Source: Phenylobacterium sp. (GTDB taxonomy: Bacteria; Pseudomonadota; Alphaproteobacteria; Caulobacterales; Caulobacteraceae). From it: a stretch of 64,000 nucleotides of DNA. How positions within the stretch are numbered: position 1 is the stretch's first letter; each line of letters begins with the position of its first letter. Below the pieces are notes generated by a model, which saw only the letters and a program-made list of their open reading frames with translations, did not search any database and was not told where the DNA came from. This document shows positions 39,832-51,111 of this stretch, piece after piece. The stretch is taken from contig NZ_JANXWD010000012.1 in assembly GCF_025351295.1 (NCBI RefSeq), positions 1 to 64,000 on the forward strand, written 5' to 3'. The translations under genes were made by a program, and so were the position numbers.

Positions 39832-41478
39832 TCAGACCGCCGCGCTCAGTTCCTTGATCTGTTTGTTCAGGATCAGATCGTTGTCCGAATAGTCCACCGG
39901 GCAATCGATGAGGTTCACGCCAGGGGTATCGAGGCACTTCTTGATCAGGGCGGGCAGCGTCTCGGCGCTTTCGACGCGATAGCCGTTGGCCCCGTAGCTC
40001 TCGGCGTATTTCACGAAGTCCGGGTTGCCGTAGGTCAGCCCCCAGTCCTTGAAGCCCATGTTCGCCTGCTTCCAGCGGATCATGCCGTAGCTGCTGTCGT
40101 TGAGGATCAGCACGGTGATGTTCAGCTTCAGGCGGACCGCGGTTTCCATCTCCTGGCTGTTCATCATGAAGCCGCCGTCGCCGCAGATCGCCATGACCTT
40201 GCGGTCCGGATAGACCATCGACGACGCCATGGCCGAGGGCAGGCCCGCGCCCATGGTGGCGAGCGCGTTGTCCAGCAGTACGGTGTTGGTCATCCGCGCC
40301 GGATAGTTCCGCGCGAACCAGATCTTATAGACCCCGTTGTCCAGGCAGATGATGCCGTTGTCCGGCATCGCCTTGCGGATCTGCGAGACCAGATACTGCG
40401 GATAGATCGGGAAGCGCATGTCGCCTTCCGCCGCCGCCGTGTGGGCCACCTCGGCCGCGCGGGCCCTGTACATGTGGGAGAAGTCCCAGCCCGCCTGGGG
40501 CAGGATGTCTTCCTTCAGCTGCCAGATGGCGTTGCCGATGTCGCCGATCACCTCGTACTGCGGGAAATAGACCGGATCGACCTCGGCCGAGCGGAAGTTG
40601 ATGTGGATCACCTCCGTGCCGCCGGCCTGCATGAAGAACGGCGGCTTCTCGATCACGTCGTGGCCGATGTTGACGATCAGGTCCGCCGCTCCGATGGCGC
40701 GGTGCACGAAATCGCCGGCCGACAGCGCCGCGCAGCCCATGAACTTCGGGCTGGTCTCGTCGACCACCCCCTTGCCCAGCTGGGTGGAGACGAACGGGAT
40801 GCCGGTCTTCTCGATGAACTGGGCCAGCATCCGGCTGGTCATGGTGCGATTGGCGCCGGCGCCGATCACCAGGATCGGGGCCTTGGCCGCCTCGATCCGC
40901 TTGGCCGCGGCCCGGATCGACTTCTCGTCGGCCACCGGGCGGCGCGCATTGCTGCGCGGCATCGGCTTTTCGTCGCTGTGCTCGTCGGCGATGTCCTCGG
41001 GGAACTCGATGTGCACGGCGCCGGGCTTTTCTTCCTGGGCCAGGCGGAACGCCTCGCGGACCTTGGAGGGGATGTTGTCGGCCGAGGCCAGCTGGTGCGT
41101 GAACTTGGTGAGCGGCCCCATCATGGAGACCACGTCGAGGATCTGGAACCGGCCCTGCTTGGACTTCTTGATCGGCTTCTGGCCGGTCAGCATCATCATC
41201 GGCATCCCGCCCAGCTGGGCGTAGGCGGCCGCGGTGACGAAGTTGGTCGCGCCCGGACCCAGGGTGGCCACGCAGACCCCGGCCTTGCCGGTGTGGCGGC
41301 CATAGGTCGAGGCCATGAAGCCCGCGCCCTGCTCGTGCCGGGTGAGGATCAGCTGAATCTTCTTCGACCGGGACAGGCTGTCCAGGAAGTCGAGATTCTC
41401 TTCCCCTGGAACCCCGAAGACGTGCAACACGCCTTCCTCTTCCAGGCATTGCACGAACAGATCAGACGCCTTGGTCAT
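39832..41478 (-). CDS. acetolactate synthase large subunit-type TPP enzyme
   Basis: VFGVPGEENLDFLDSL, GPGATNFVTAAAYAQLGGMPMMMLTGQ, ICGDGGFMMNSQE. Confidence 0.92.
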   Translation of the reverse strand: MTKASDLFVQCLEEEGVLHVFGVPGEENLDFLDSLSRSKKIQLILTRHEQGAGFMASTYGRHTGKAGVCVATLGPGATNFVTAAAYAQLGGMPMMMLTGQKPIKKSKQGRFQILDVVSMMGPLTKFTHQLASADNIPSKVREAFRLAQEEKPGAVHIEFPEDIADEHSDEKPMPRSNARRPVADEKSIRAAAKRIEAAKAPILVIGAGANRTMTSRMLAQFIEKTGIPFVSTQLGKGVVDETSPKFMGCAALSAGDFVHRAIGAADLIVNIGHDVIEKPPFFMQAGGTEVIHINFRSAEVDPVYFPQYEVIGDIGNAIWQLKEDILPQAGWDFSHMYRARAAEVAHTAAAEGDMRFPIYPQYLVSQIRKAMPDNGIICLDNGVYKIWFARNYPARMTNTVLLDNALATMGAGLPSAMASSMVYPDRKVMAICGDGGFMMNSQEMETAVRLKLNITVLILNDSSYGMIRWKQANMGFKDWGLTYGNPDFVKYAESYGANGYRVESAETLPALIKKCLDTPGVNLIDCPVDYSDNDLILNKQIKELSAAV

Positions 41479-41655
41479 ATGTAGCCCCCATCCCAGCCTG
41501 AGAGTTGTCTGCAAATTCCAGCGACTTGTGAAGGGGCCATCAACCAAGCTTGGACATTGCGCGCTGATTTGCGCTTAAGTCCCGCCGGATTTCGTAGTTA
41601 GGTCCATTGGCAAGAGCGTCCGGCGAAAGGGTTTCGCCGGCCATAGGGGGCAAAC

Positions 41656-43014
<1,359 letters not shown>

Positions 43015-43041
43015 CCCCGCGAACCCACCGCTGAACTCGGG

Positions 43042-43069
43042 AACGCCGCGCCGCAGGGCGCGGCGTTTT
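43042..43069 (+). terminator. Rho-independent terminator after gdhA
   Basis: AACGCCGCGCC-GCAG-GGCGCGGCGTT then T-rich tract. Confidence 0.75.
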
Positions 43070-43099
43070 CGTTTGCGACGCGGGCTGGGCCGCGAGTAG

Positions 43100-43117
43100 A
43101 CTAACCGGACTTAGTCC
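43100..43117. promoter_or_regulatory. candidate autoregulatory operator of the TA locus
   Basis: ACTAACCGGACTTAGTCC; inner GGACTTAGTCC dyad, 14 bp upstream of the antitoxin ATG. Confidence 0.4.
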
Positions 43118-43130
43118 AGTTGGTTCACCC

Positions 43131-43376
43131 ATGAAGACCGTCAATATCCACCAGGCCAAAACCCACCTGTCCCGCCTGATCGAGGGCGCGGTCAACGGCG
43201 AGCCGTTCGTGATCGCCAAGGCGGGGAAGCCGATGGTCACGGTCGTGGCCGTCGGTCCGACCGAGCCCCAGGGCAAGCGACGGCTGGGCTTCATGGAAGG
43301 CGAAATGACTATCCCGGAGGACTTCAACACCTTTGCGCAGGACGAGATCGAGAAACTTTTCTACGGCGAAGAGTGA
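43131..43376 (+). CDS. Phd/YefM-family antitoxin
   Basis: VNIHQAKTHLSRLIEGAVNGEPFVIAKAGKPMVTV. Confidence 0.92.
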   Translation: MKTVNIHQAKTHLSRLIEGAVNGEPFVIAKAGKPMVTVVAVGPTEPQGKRRLGFMEGEMTIPEDFNTFAQDEIEKLFYGEE

Positions 43377-43759
43377 GGCTCCTGCTCGACACACACCTGC
43401 TGGTTTGGGCGGCCGGCGCGCCGCATCGCCTGTCCCGGGTCGCCCGTGACATGATTGAAGACCCGAAAAACACGCTCGTATTCAGCGTCGTCAGTGTCTG
43501 GGAGGTCGCCATCAAGCACGGTCTTGGCCGACCGGAATTTCGGACGGAGCCCCGGGTGTTTCGGCAGCGATTGATGATGAACGGCTTCCAGGAACTGTTG
43601 ATCACCAGCGAGCATGTGGTGGGGGTAGCCACATTGCCGACCATTCATCGCGACCCCTTCGATCGGCTGCTGATCGCTCAGGCGATTGCGGAGGATCTGC
43701 TTTTCGTTAGCGGAGATCGTCAGATCGGCGGATATCCCGGCCCGATCCGACGCGTCTGA
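43373..43759 (+). CDS. PIN-domain (VapC-type) toxin
   Basis: RLLLDTHLLVWAAG, VSVWEVAIKHGLGR, HRDPFDRLLIAQA; 4-bp overlap with antitoxin. Confidence 0.92.
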   Translation: MRLLLDTHLLVWAAGAPHRLSRVARDMIEDPKNTLVFSVVSVWEVAIKHGLGRPEFRTEPRVFRQRLMMNGFQELLITSEHVVGVATLPTIHRDPFDRLLIAQAIAEDLLFVSGDRQIGGYPGPIRRV

Positions 43760-43768
43760 CCGGCGCGG

Positions 43769-45664
43769 TCAAGCCCCCGCCGCCGGCTTCGCCGACATCT
43801 CGCTCCAGCGCAGGGTCTCCAGCGGCGGGTGGCCGGGCTTGGGCGATGGCAGGCCCGGCGCGTGGAAGCTGTGGCAGGTGGCGCACTCGCCGTCGCTGGC
43901 CGCCGCGGTCCTGGTCTTCGGCTGGCCGTGGCAGGCGGCGCACTTGGCGATGTCCGGGATCAGGACGTCGCTGGCGTGGTCGGACACCGCCGCCTTGTGG
44001 CAGTCGGCGCACTTGTAGCCACCGGCCTTGGCGTGGCCCGGGCCACCGTGCTCCGGTACATCGTGGTCGAAGGCGCCGCGGGTCATGTAGCGGTTCGCCA
44101 GCTTGACCGCCTGCACATGCGGCATCGGTCCGGTCGCCGTCTGGGTCCAGGTGATGGCGTGGCAGTCGAAGCAGGCCCCGCCGCGCTGGAACGGCGAGCC
44201 GCTCACGGCCGACGGCGCGGCATAGGCGCCGAACGCGCTGGACCGGATGGTGCCCGGCCGCATGCGGTCCGCGCCGCCCACCCCGCCGCCGAAGCCGCCG
44301 GCGGCGATCTGCATCGTCTTCTCGACCTCGCCGTGCGGGAACAGCTTCAACTGGCCGCCGACCCGGGCGTAGGCGAGGGAGTGGCAACCGCCGCAGTCGC
44401 GTTCCATCTGGATCGGCGCGAAGCCCTTGCCGGTCTTGTCGCGCTGGTGGCAGGCGGCGCACTCCAGCGGCGCGCCGTAGCCGCGGGCCTTGCCCAGCGC
44501 GATGGCCTCGCGGGCCACCCCGCCGGTCGGGTCCAGGTGCATGCGGTGCGGGAAGATCAGGCCGTTCTTCTCCTGCGGCGCGCTGGTCAGCGCCATCCGC
44601 TGGAACGTCGGCTTCGCCCCCTCGGCCGAGGTCATGATCAGCGGCCGGAACGCCGGGTGGCGACGCCAGTCCGGCGTGTCGATGAGCTCGGTCTTGCCCA
44701 GGCGCATCTTCAGCTGGCTGTGGCAGCTCTTGCAGTCCTGGACGACGATCATCTGCGGCTTGTCGCTGAGCGGGGCCTTCGGGTCGGCGCTCGCGAGCTT
44801 GGCGTCGGCCTTGGAGTGCTCGACGTGGCAGCTCGCGCAACGGTCGTTCGGGTGGTTGAAGGTGCGCTGGAACACCGCGGCGATCTTCGGGCCGACCCCG
44901 GCCGGCAACGGCGTGGCCTTGCTCAGCTTGTCGTGGGCCGCGTGGTCGACGATCAGCAGGGGTTCGAACGCGCTGCCGCCGTCCCGGGAGCGCGCCAGGA
45001 CCTTGGCCTTGCCGTCCGGCTTCAGGCCGGCCTGGTGGCAGGCGAGGCAGGCTTCGTCGCGCACGGCCACGAACTTGTTGGTGTGACAGGCCTTGCAGTC
45101 GCTCTCCAGGAAGGCGTGCGACTTGGACAGGTGGCCGGTGGACCATTGCTGGTCCGGGTGGATCTGCAGGTGCGACAGCACGCCGACGAAGATCATCGGG
45201 ACCAGCAGGCAGACCACGAAGATGCCCACGCCGAACACCCAGGCCATCTTGCGACGGCCGAACAGCGGCGAGCGCAGCGAGAAGATGCTGGGCGTCGGGT
45301 GATGCTCGTCCTCGGCGTGGGTGACGGTGATGACCGCCCCGCCCTCGGGGCCGGCCTCGAAAGCCAGGCTGTAGTCGGCGAAGGCCACCACCGGGTGGCT
45401 GGCGAGGTCGAGGTCGGCCCGCTGGACAGACCGGCCGCCGACCTTGAACGGCAGGCCGCTGACCGATTCGATGGTGACCCGGCCGGGTCCGGCGAACCGC
45501 ATCTTCGCATGCTGCGGATCGATCGACAGATCGGTGAGCAGGATGCCGCTGGCCGCGTCGCGGCCGATCGACAGCTCCGGGCCCGGCAGATGCCGCTCAC
45601 GGATGATCGGGTCGCCGCCGCCGGCGCGCTCGGTGATCAGCTTGAGGTGGAATTCCTGAGCCAT
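43769..45664 (-). CDS. FHA domain - TM - decaheme c-type cytochrome
   Basis: FHA motif LSIGRDAASGILLTDLSIDPQHA; TM WVFGVGIFVVCLLVPMIFVGVL; ten CXXCH motifs. Confidence 0.9.
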   Translation of the reverse strand: MAQEFHLKLITERAGGGDPIIRERHLPGPELSIGRDAASGILLTDLSIDPQHAKMRFAGPGRVTIESVSGLPFKVGGRSVQRADLDLASHPVVAFADYSLAFEAGPEGGAVITVTHAEDEHHPTPSIFSLRSPLFGRRKMAWVFGVGIFVVCLLVPMIFVGVLSHLQIHPDQQWSTGHLSKSHAFLESDCKACHTNKFVAVRDEACLACHQAGLKPDGKAKVLARSRDGGSAFEPLLIVDHAAHDKLSKATPLPAGVGPKIAAVFQRTFNHPNDRCASCHVEHSKADAKLASADPKAPLSDKPQMIVVQDCKSCHSQLKMRLGKTELIDTPDWRRHPAFRPLIMTSAEGAKPTFQRMALTSAPQEKNGLIFPHRMHLDPTGGVAREAIALGKARGYGAPLECAACHQRDKTGKGFAPIQMERDCGGCHSLAYARVGGQLKLFPHGEVEKTMQIAAGGFGGGVGGADRMRPGTIRSSAFGAYAAPSAVSGSPFQRGGACFDCHAITWTQTATGPMPHVQAVKLANRYMTRGAFDHDVPEHGGPGHAKAGGYKCADCHKAAVSDHASDVLIPDIAKCAACHGQPKTRTAAASDGECATCHSFHAPGLPSPKPGHPPLETLRWSEMSAKPAAGA

Positions 45665-45665
45665 C

Positions 45666-46544
45666 TCACCAGTACGCAAAGACGCTGACGATGTGCGCGG
45701 TAAGCGCCGCCAGCAGAGCGAAGGTCGCGGGGATGTGCACGAAGAGCCATCCCTCGAGCAGGGCGGTGATCTGCATCTGGCGTCGCGCCAGCCCCAGAAC
45801 CTCGGCCTTCTGCTGCATCAGGCTTTCCAGCTTGGTGATCGCCTCGGCCTGCTTCGCGCTGGCCGAGTGCGGAAGGGCGCGCAGTCGCGCCAGGGCGCGC
45901 TTGTTGGCGCAGTCGCCATAGCTGTTGGTCAGCCGCTTCCAGAAGCCGCCGCCCAGCTCGGTCTTGTCGATGGAGAACCGCGCGATCTCCGCGCCGGCCC
46001 GGTCGAGCGGCTGGGCCACGTCGTGCATCTGGCGGTCCAGGCTCTCGATGCCCTCCAGCATCTGCTTGCGGGTGGTCTCGCCACGGTTGCCGTGCAGGCG
46101 CTGGGGCAGGGTGGCATAGGCCCAGATGCCCATCGCACCCGAGGCGATCACCAGCATCATCAGGCCGTACGCCAGGGTGTGGACGTTCCAGCCGAACTGG
46201 AAGCCGGTGTGCAGGGTGGCCAGCACGATCAGCGACAGGCCCAGATAGACATGCGCCGAGACCCAGGCCTTCAGCGAATAGTGCCCGGCGGTGATCACCC
46301 GCTTGCGGATGCCCAGGCAGGACAGCCAGACGATCAGGCCGGCGCTCATCGTGCCCAGCACGTAGCCGATCCAGCTGCCGCCGCTGGGCGGCTCGGACAT
46401 GCGTGCGGCGGTGAAGAAGTAGACGCCCACGGCCGCGACGCAGAGCGCCGTCGCGATCTGCGCGAACCTGAAATGCTTGTGGCGCAGGAACCCTTCGTGG
46501 GTTCTCTGCCGCACGCGCTCTGATTGCCCCCCAGCGTGTGACAC
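45666..46544 (-). CDS. membrane cytochrome b-like subunit
   Basis: Two TM helices each with HX13H (HVYLGLSLIVLATLH, HIPATFALLAALTAH). Confidence 0.8.
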   Translation of the reverse strand: MSHAGGQSERVRQRTHEGFLRHKHFRFAQIATALCVAAVGVYFFTAARMSEPPSGGSWIGYVLGTMSAGLIVWLSCLGIRKRVITAGHYSLKAWVSAHVYLGLSLIVLATLHTGFQFGWNVHTLAYGLMMLVIASGAMGIWAYATLPQRLHGNRGETTRKQMLEGIESLDRQMHDVAQPLDRAGAEIARFSIDKTELGGGFWKRLTNSYGDCANKRALARLRALPHSASAKQAEAITKLESLMQQKAEVLGLARRQMQITALLEGWLFVHIPATFALLAALTAHIVSVFAYW

Positions 46545-46547
46545 GAG

Positions 46548-49001
46548 CTAGTTGCCGCCCCTCTCGATCCGCGCCACGGACAGGAAGGCGTCGGGTGTGA
46601 CCCGGATCGCCGCTCCCGTCGGGCAGGCCCGCACGCAGGCCGGGCCACCGGCCTTGCCCGAACACATATCGCACTTGATGGCCAGTTTCGGCGATTCGGC
46701 GCCGCCGGCCTTGGCCGCCTTCTTGCGCCATTCGTAGTCCGGCTGGCCAGGGCCGGGTCCCGCGCCGAACAGCATCCAGGCGAACAGGCTGGGCTTCTTG
46801 GGCGGCGGCTTGTCCATCTGGATCACGCCGTAGGGGCAGGCGCGCTGGCAGTTGCCGCAGCCGATGCAGGTGTCGTTGATGAACACCTCGCCGTCCGGGC
46901 CGCGCCGGATGGCGTTGGGCGGGCAGTCGCTCATGCAGTGCGGATGCTCGCAATGCCGGCACGAGGTCGGCACGTGGATGTTGGCGAAGGTGGTGCCGGC
47001 CTCGCGGTTGAGGCGCGACAGGCCGTCGTGGCTGTCGGCGCAGGCCTTCTCGCAGTTGTCGCAGCCGACGCAGAGGCTCTCGTCGATCAGCAGCACGTCG
47101 GTGGCCTCGCCAATCCCCTGCTTGATCAGGAAGTTGGCGACCGAGGAGTACATGTCGACGGCGCCGCCGAACTCCTCCTTCTGGCTCTCGATGAAGGCGT
47201 TGATCTCCTGGCGGGCCTTCATCTCCGACTGCATCCGCTTGGCCAGCTCGGGCTTGCGGGCCAGCAGCGCACGGAATGGTTCGGCCGGAAGCTTGACGAC
47301 TGTAGAGCGGATCGCGGCCTTCACGGTCGTCGACCGCGGCCGGCGCTCCATCATCGCCATCTCGCCGGAATAGGACCCGGCGGGCACGTAGGACATGAAC
47401 ACCGGCTTCCCGCCGAGGTTCTTCTCCACGATCATCGAGCCCGAGCGAATGATGTAGAGGTCGTCCGAAAGGTCGCCCTCGTTGATGATCGCCTCGCCGG
47501 GCTTGACGTCGATCACCTCGGCCCCGGCCAGCACATCCTTGATGTCGGCGGGGGTCAGGCCCGACTTGAAGATCTGCAGCACCTGCCGCTCGGTGGTGAT
47601 GCGCTGCACGGTCTCGCGGGCCTGCGGCACCTGGGACATCAGCTTCAGGGCCAGCATGCGGGGCAGTTCGACGCAGATCGTCGGCTCGGCCGCGCGGATC
47701 GTCGCGCCGCGCTTGCGGCCCGAGATCAGGCCCACCTCGCCGAAGATCTCGCTGGCCGGGATCGACACGGTGATGTTCGGGTTCGCGGGATCGACCTCGA
47801 CCTTCACCGAGCCTTCGGCGATGCCGAACACCGAGGAGCCGCTGTCGTTGCGGACGAAGATCGCATCGCCGGCCTTGTAGGCCCTGACGTCCATTTCCAG
47901 CAGGAATTCCCGCATCTGCAGCGGCGAGAGGCCGTTCAGGATCTCCACGTGGCTGCGCAGGAACTCCAGCCAATCGGCCACCGAGCGGTTGCCGGGCAGG
48001 TTCTTCAGCTTGGCCTGCAGCAACGGTTCGTCGGCGGCTTCAAGCTGGCTGTTGCCGCTGATGAACTCGATGACGTCGTAGCCCTGGTTCATGCAGTGCT
48101 TGATCAGCGGATAGCCGGCCAGCGCCCCGATCACATAGATGCCGGCCTTGGTGCTCTCGAAGATCGGCGACAGGGTTGGGAAGGCGCTGCGGTCGGGGCC
48201 GGAGAACTGGATGCCGGCCGCCTCCACGAACGCGCGCGGCGGGGCGGCGCCCATCCGGGCGATGATCCGGTCGCACTTGTAGCGCGAGGAGCCCTGGGGG
48301 GTGTCGACCGTGACCCAGCCGGTCTCCACCAGGCTGGTGTTGCACTCGGTCAGGACGCTGATCCGCCCGGCGTCCCGGGCGGCCAGCAGGCCGTCCACGT
48401 TCGGCTTCTTGGCGGTGGGGAAGTCCGCGCCGCGGTTGACCAGGGTGACCGTGTTGTTCTGGCCGGAGTCGGCGATCAGCCCCATCGCGTTCTCGATGCC
48501 GGCATCGCCGCCGCCGATGACGAAGATGTGCTCGTCGGTATACTCGCCCGGATCGTCCAGCTGGTACTGGATGTGGGGCAGGGCTCCGCCGTCGCACCGC
48601 ATGCGGTTCGGGTTGCCCTGGGTGCCGACGGCCAGGACGATGGTCTCGGCGTTGACCGGCTCGCCCTTGGTTAGCTCGATCGTGAAATTGCCCTTGTCGC
48701 CGGTGATCGCCTTGACGTCGGCGTTGAACTTCACGTTCACGCCGGCCGCGGCGATGTCGTCATTCCACTGCTGCAGGATCTTCTCGCGCTTGCCGGCGTC
48801 GAACTCGGCGTCGGCGCGCAGCACCAGGACGACGGGCGTCGCCATGACGTGCTTGCCCTTCTGGTAGCGGAAGATGGTGTCGGAGAGGTGGTCGGTCTTC
48901 TCCAGCAGGACGTGGCTCAGGCCCTTCTTGGCGGCATGCGCAGCCGCGCTCAGTCCGGCGGGACCGGATCCGATGATCGCGACCTTATAGAGTTCAGCCA
49001 T
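46548..49001 (-). CDS. FAD/NAD(P) oxidoreductase - two cNMP-binding domains - 4x[4Fe-4S] ferredoxin fusion
   Basis: GSGPAGLSAA; IGGGDAGIE; two CRP-like cNBDs (IFGEVGLISGRKRGATIRA; YSGEMAMMERRPRSTTVKA); CVGCDNCEKAC, CRHCEHPHCMSDC, CIGCGNCQRAC, CDMCSGKAGGPACVRAC. Confidence 0.92.
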   Translation of the reverse strand: MAELYKVAIIGSGPAGLSAAAHAAKKGLSHVLLEKTDHLSDTIFRYQKGKHVMATPVVLVLRADAEFDAGKREKILQQWNDDIAAAGVNVKFNADVKAITGDKGNFTIELTKGEPVNAETIVLAVGTQGNPNRMRCDGGALPHIQYQLDDPGEYTDEHIFVIGGGDAGIENAMGLIADSGQNNTVTLVNRGADFPTAKKPNVDGLLAARDAGRISVLTECNTSLVETGWVTVDTPQGSSRYKCDRIIARMGAAPPRAFVEAAGIQFSGPDRSAFPTLSPIFESTKAGIYVIGALAGYPLIKHCMNQGYDVIEFISGNSQLEAADEPLLQAKLKNLPGNRSVADWLEFLRSHVEILNGLSPLQMREFLLEMDVRAYKAGDAIFVRNDSGSSVFGIAEGSVKVEVDPANPNITVSIPASEIFGEVGLISGRKRGATIRAAEPTICVELPRMLALKLMSQVPQARETVQRITTERQVLQIFKSGLTPADIKDVLAGAEVIDVKPGEAIINEGDLSDDLYIIRSGSMIVEKNLGGKPVFMSYVPAGSYSGEMAMMERRPRSTTVKAAIRSTVVKLPAEPFRALLARKPELAKRMQSEMKARQEINAFIESQKEEFGGAVDMYSSVANFLIKQGIGEATDVLLIDESLCVGCDNCEKACADSHDGLSRLNREAGTTFANIHVPTSCRHCEHPHCMSDCPPNAIRRGPDGEVFINDTCIGCGNCQRACPYGVIQMDKPPPKKPSLFAWMLFGAGPGPGQPDYEWRKKAAKAGGAESPKLAIKCDMCSGKAGGPACVRACPTGAAIRVTPDAFLSVARIERGGN

Positions 49002-49143
49002 ACCCCAACGCCCCCAACGCCCCGGCCCATCTGGACCGCACCGCTATACTTTCACGCCTCCGCCCGGCTATTGCACAGTAAGATTTCCGATCTGGAGCGA
49101 ACGCGGTAACACGCGCCACGGGTCGGAGGGGAGCACAAAGTCC

Positions 49144-51111
49144 ATGTCGGCGGAAGTCGGTCAGTTCGCCTTGATTCTCGCGCTGCTGCTCGCGCTCGTC
49201 CAGTCCGTGGCGCCGCTTTGGGGGGCATGGCGGGGCGACGGGGTGCTGATGGCGGTCGGCCGGGCCGCCGCGCGCCTGCAGGCGGGGTTCGTAATCCTGG
49301 CCTTCGGATGCCTCGCCTACGGCTATGTGACCTGCGATTTTTCGGTCGCCCTGGTGGCCGAGCACAGCAACACCAGCCAGCCCTTGCCCTACCGGTTCGC
49401 AGCCACCTGGGGCAGCCACGAGGGCTCGATGCTGCTCTGGGTGCTGATTCTGGCGATCTATGGCGCCGGCGTCGCCGTGTTCGGCCGAACCCTGCGCGAG
49501 ACGCTGCAGGCCCGGGTGCTGGGCATCCAGGGGCTGATCGGCACGGCCTTCCTCAGCTTCCTGATCTTCACCTCCAACCCGTTCCTGCGCCTCGACCCGG
49601 CCCCGCTCGAGGGCCAGGAGCTCAATCCGCTGCTGCAGGACCCCGGCCTCGTGTTCCATCCGCCGACCCTCTATCTGGGCTATGTCGGGTTCTCGATGGC
49701 CTTCTGCTTCGCCGTCGCCGCGCTCATCGAGGGCCGCGTCGACGCGGCGTGGGCCCGGTGGGTGCGGCCCTGGGTGCTGGCCGCCTGGATCCCGCTGACC
49801 GCCGGCATCACCATGGGTAGCGCCTGGGCCTACTACGAGCTGGGCTGGGGCGGCTGGTGGTTCTGGGACCCGGTGGAGAACGCCTCCCTGATGCCCTGGC
49901 TGCTGGGCACCGCCCTGCTGCACTCGGCCATGGTGCTGGAGCGGCGCGGGGCGCTGGTCAGCTGGACGATCCTGCTGGCGATCCTGACCTTCTCGCTCAG
50001 CCTGGTCGGCACCTTCCTGGTCCGCTCCGGCATCCTGACCAGCGTTCACGCCTTCGCGGTCGACCCGAAGCGGGGCGTCTATGTCCTGGGCATCATCGGG
50101 GTGACGACCGGACTGTCGCTGGCGCTCTACGCCTGGCGGGCCCCGGCGATCCGCTCTGGCGCGCTGTTTCAGCCGCTCTCGCGGGAAGGCGGCATCACGC
50201 TCAACAACGTCTTCCTGGCCGCGCTGTGCGCCACGGTGTTCCTGGGCACCTTCAGCCCGGTGTTCATCGAGATGTTCAACGGCGACAAGATTTCGGTCGG
50301 GCCGCCCTACTATGCGCGGACCTTCGCGCCGCTGGCCGTGCCGCTGCTGGCGCTGGCGGTGTTCGGGCCGATGCTGAACTGGAAGCGCGACACCGTGCGC
50401 AGCGCGTTCCGGCGCCTGCGGGTCCCGGCGGCCATCGCCGGCGTGGTGGTGGTCGCGGCGCTGATCCTCGCCGGGGTGAAGTTCGTGGTCACCGCCTTCG
50501 GCCTGGGCCTGGCGGCCTGGCTGGGGGCGGGCGCGGCGACGATCCTGGGCCGGCGCTGGTGGACCGGGCGAGCCTATCTGCTGCGTGCCGTGCGCACGAC
50601 GCCCAGGGCGCTGTTCGGCCTGACCTTCGCCCATGCCGGCCTGGGCCTGGTGGTGCTGGGGATCACCGGCGTCACCGCCTGGCATTCCGACAAGGTGCTC
50701 AGCATGCAGCCGGGCGACACCGTGGCCTTCGCCGGCCGCACCCTGACTCTGAGCGCCCTGGAGACCGTCCAGGGCCCCAACTACGAGGCCCGCCAGGCGC
50801 GGTTCACGGTCAAGGGCAAGGGCGCGCCCTACACCCTCTCCAGCGAGCGGCGGTTCTATCCGTCGGCCCAGTCGCAGACCACCGAGGCGGGCATCCATGT
50901 GCGGCCCTGGGGCAACCTCTACGTCTCGGTGGGTGAGGAATCGGCGTCCGGCATCGTGGTGCGGCTCTGGAACCATCCCCTGATCGTGTGGATCTGGCTG
51001 GGCGGGATGACCATGGCGTTCGGCGGGGCGGTATCGCTCAGCGACCGGCGGCTGCGGCTGGGCGCGGCGGTGAAGCCGGCGGTCCTGGCGCAGCCGGTGG
51101 CGGCCGAGTGA
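49144..51111 (+). CDS. ccmF: heme lyase CcmF
   Basis: WGSHEGSMLLWVLIL, WGGWWFWDPVENASLMPWLL. Confidence 0.95.
   Translation: MSAEVGQFALILALLLALVQSVAPLWGAWRGDGVLMAVGRAAARLQAGFVILAFGCLAYGYVTCDFSVALVAEHSNTSQPLPYRFAATWGSHEGSMLLWVLILAIYGAGVAVFGRTLRETLQARVLGIQGLIGTAFLSFLIFTSNPFLRLDPAPLEGQELNPLLQDPGLVFHPPTLYLGYVGFSMAFCFAVAALIEGRVDAAWARWVRPWVLAAWIPLTAGITMGSAWAYYELGWGGWWFWDPVENASLMPWLLGTALLHSAMVLERRGALVSWTILLAILTFSLSLVGTFLVRSGILTSVHAFAVDPKRGVYVLGIIGVTTGLSLALYAWRAPAIRSGALFQPLSREGGITLNNVFLAALCATVFLGTFSPVFIEMFNGDKISVGPPYYARTFAPLAVPLLALAVFGPMLNWKRDTVRSAFRRLRVPAAIAGVVVVAALILAGVKFVVTAFGLGLAAWLGAGAATILGRRWWTGRAYLLRAVRTTPRALFGLTFAHAGLGLVVLGITGVTAWHSDKVLSMQPGDTVAFAGRTLTLSALETVQGPNYEARQARFTVKGKGAPYTLSSERRFYPSAQSQTTEAGIHVRPWGNLYVSVGEESASGIVVRLWNHPLIVWIWLGGMTMAFGGAVSLSDRRLRLGAAVKPAVLAQPVAAE

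Noticed and set aside
46938-48674. 578-aa plus-strand ORF
   Set aside because: Antisense to the FAD/cNMP/Fe-S gene; His/Arg/Gly-rich shadow composition.
46548-49001. Simple thioredoxin reductase annotation
   Set aside because: Protein is far longer and carries cNMP-binding and four-cluster ferredoxin domains.
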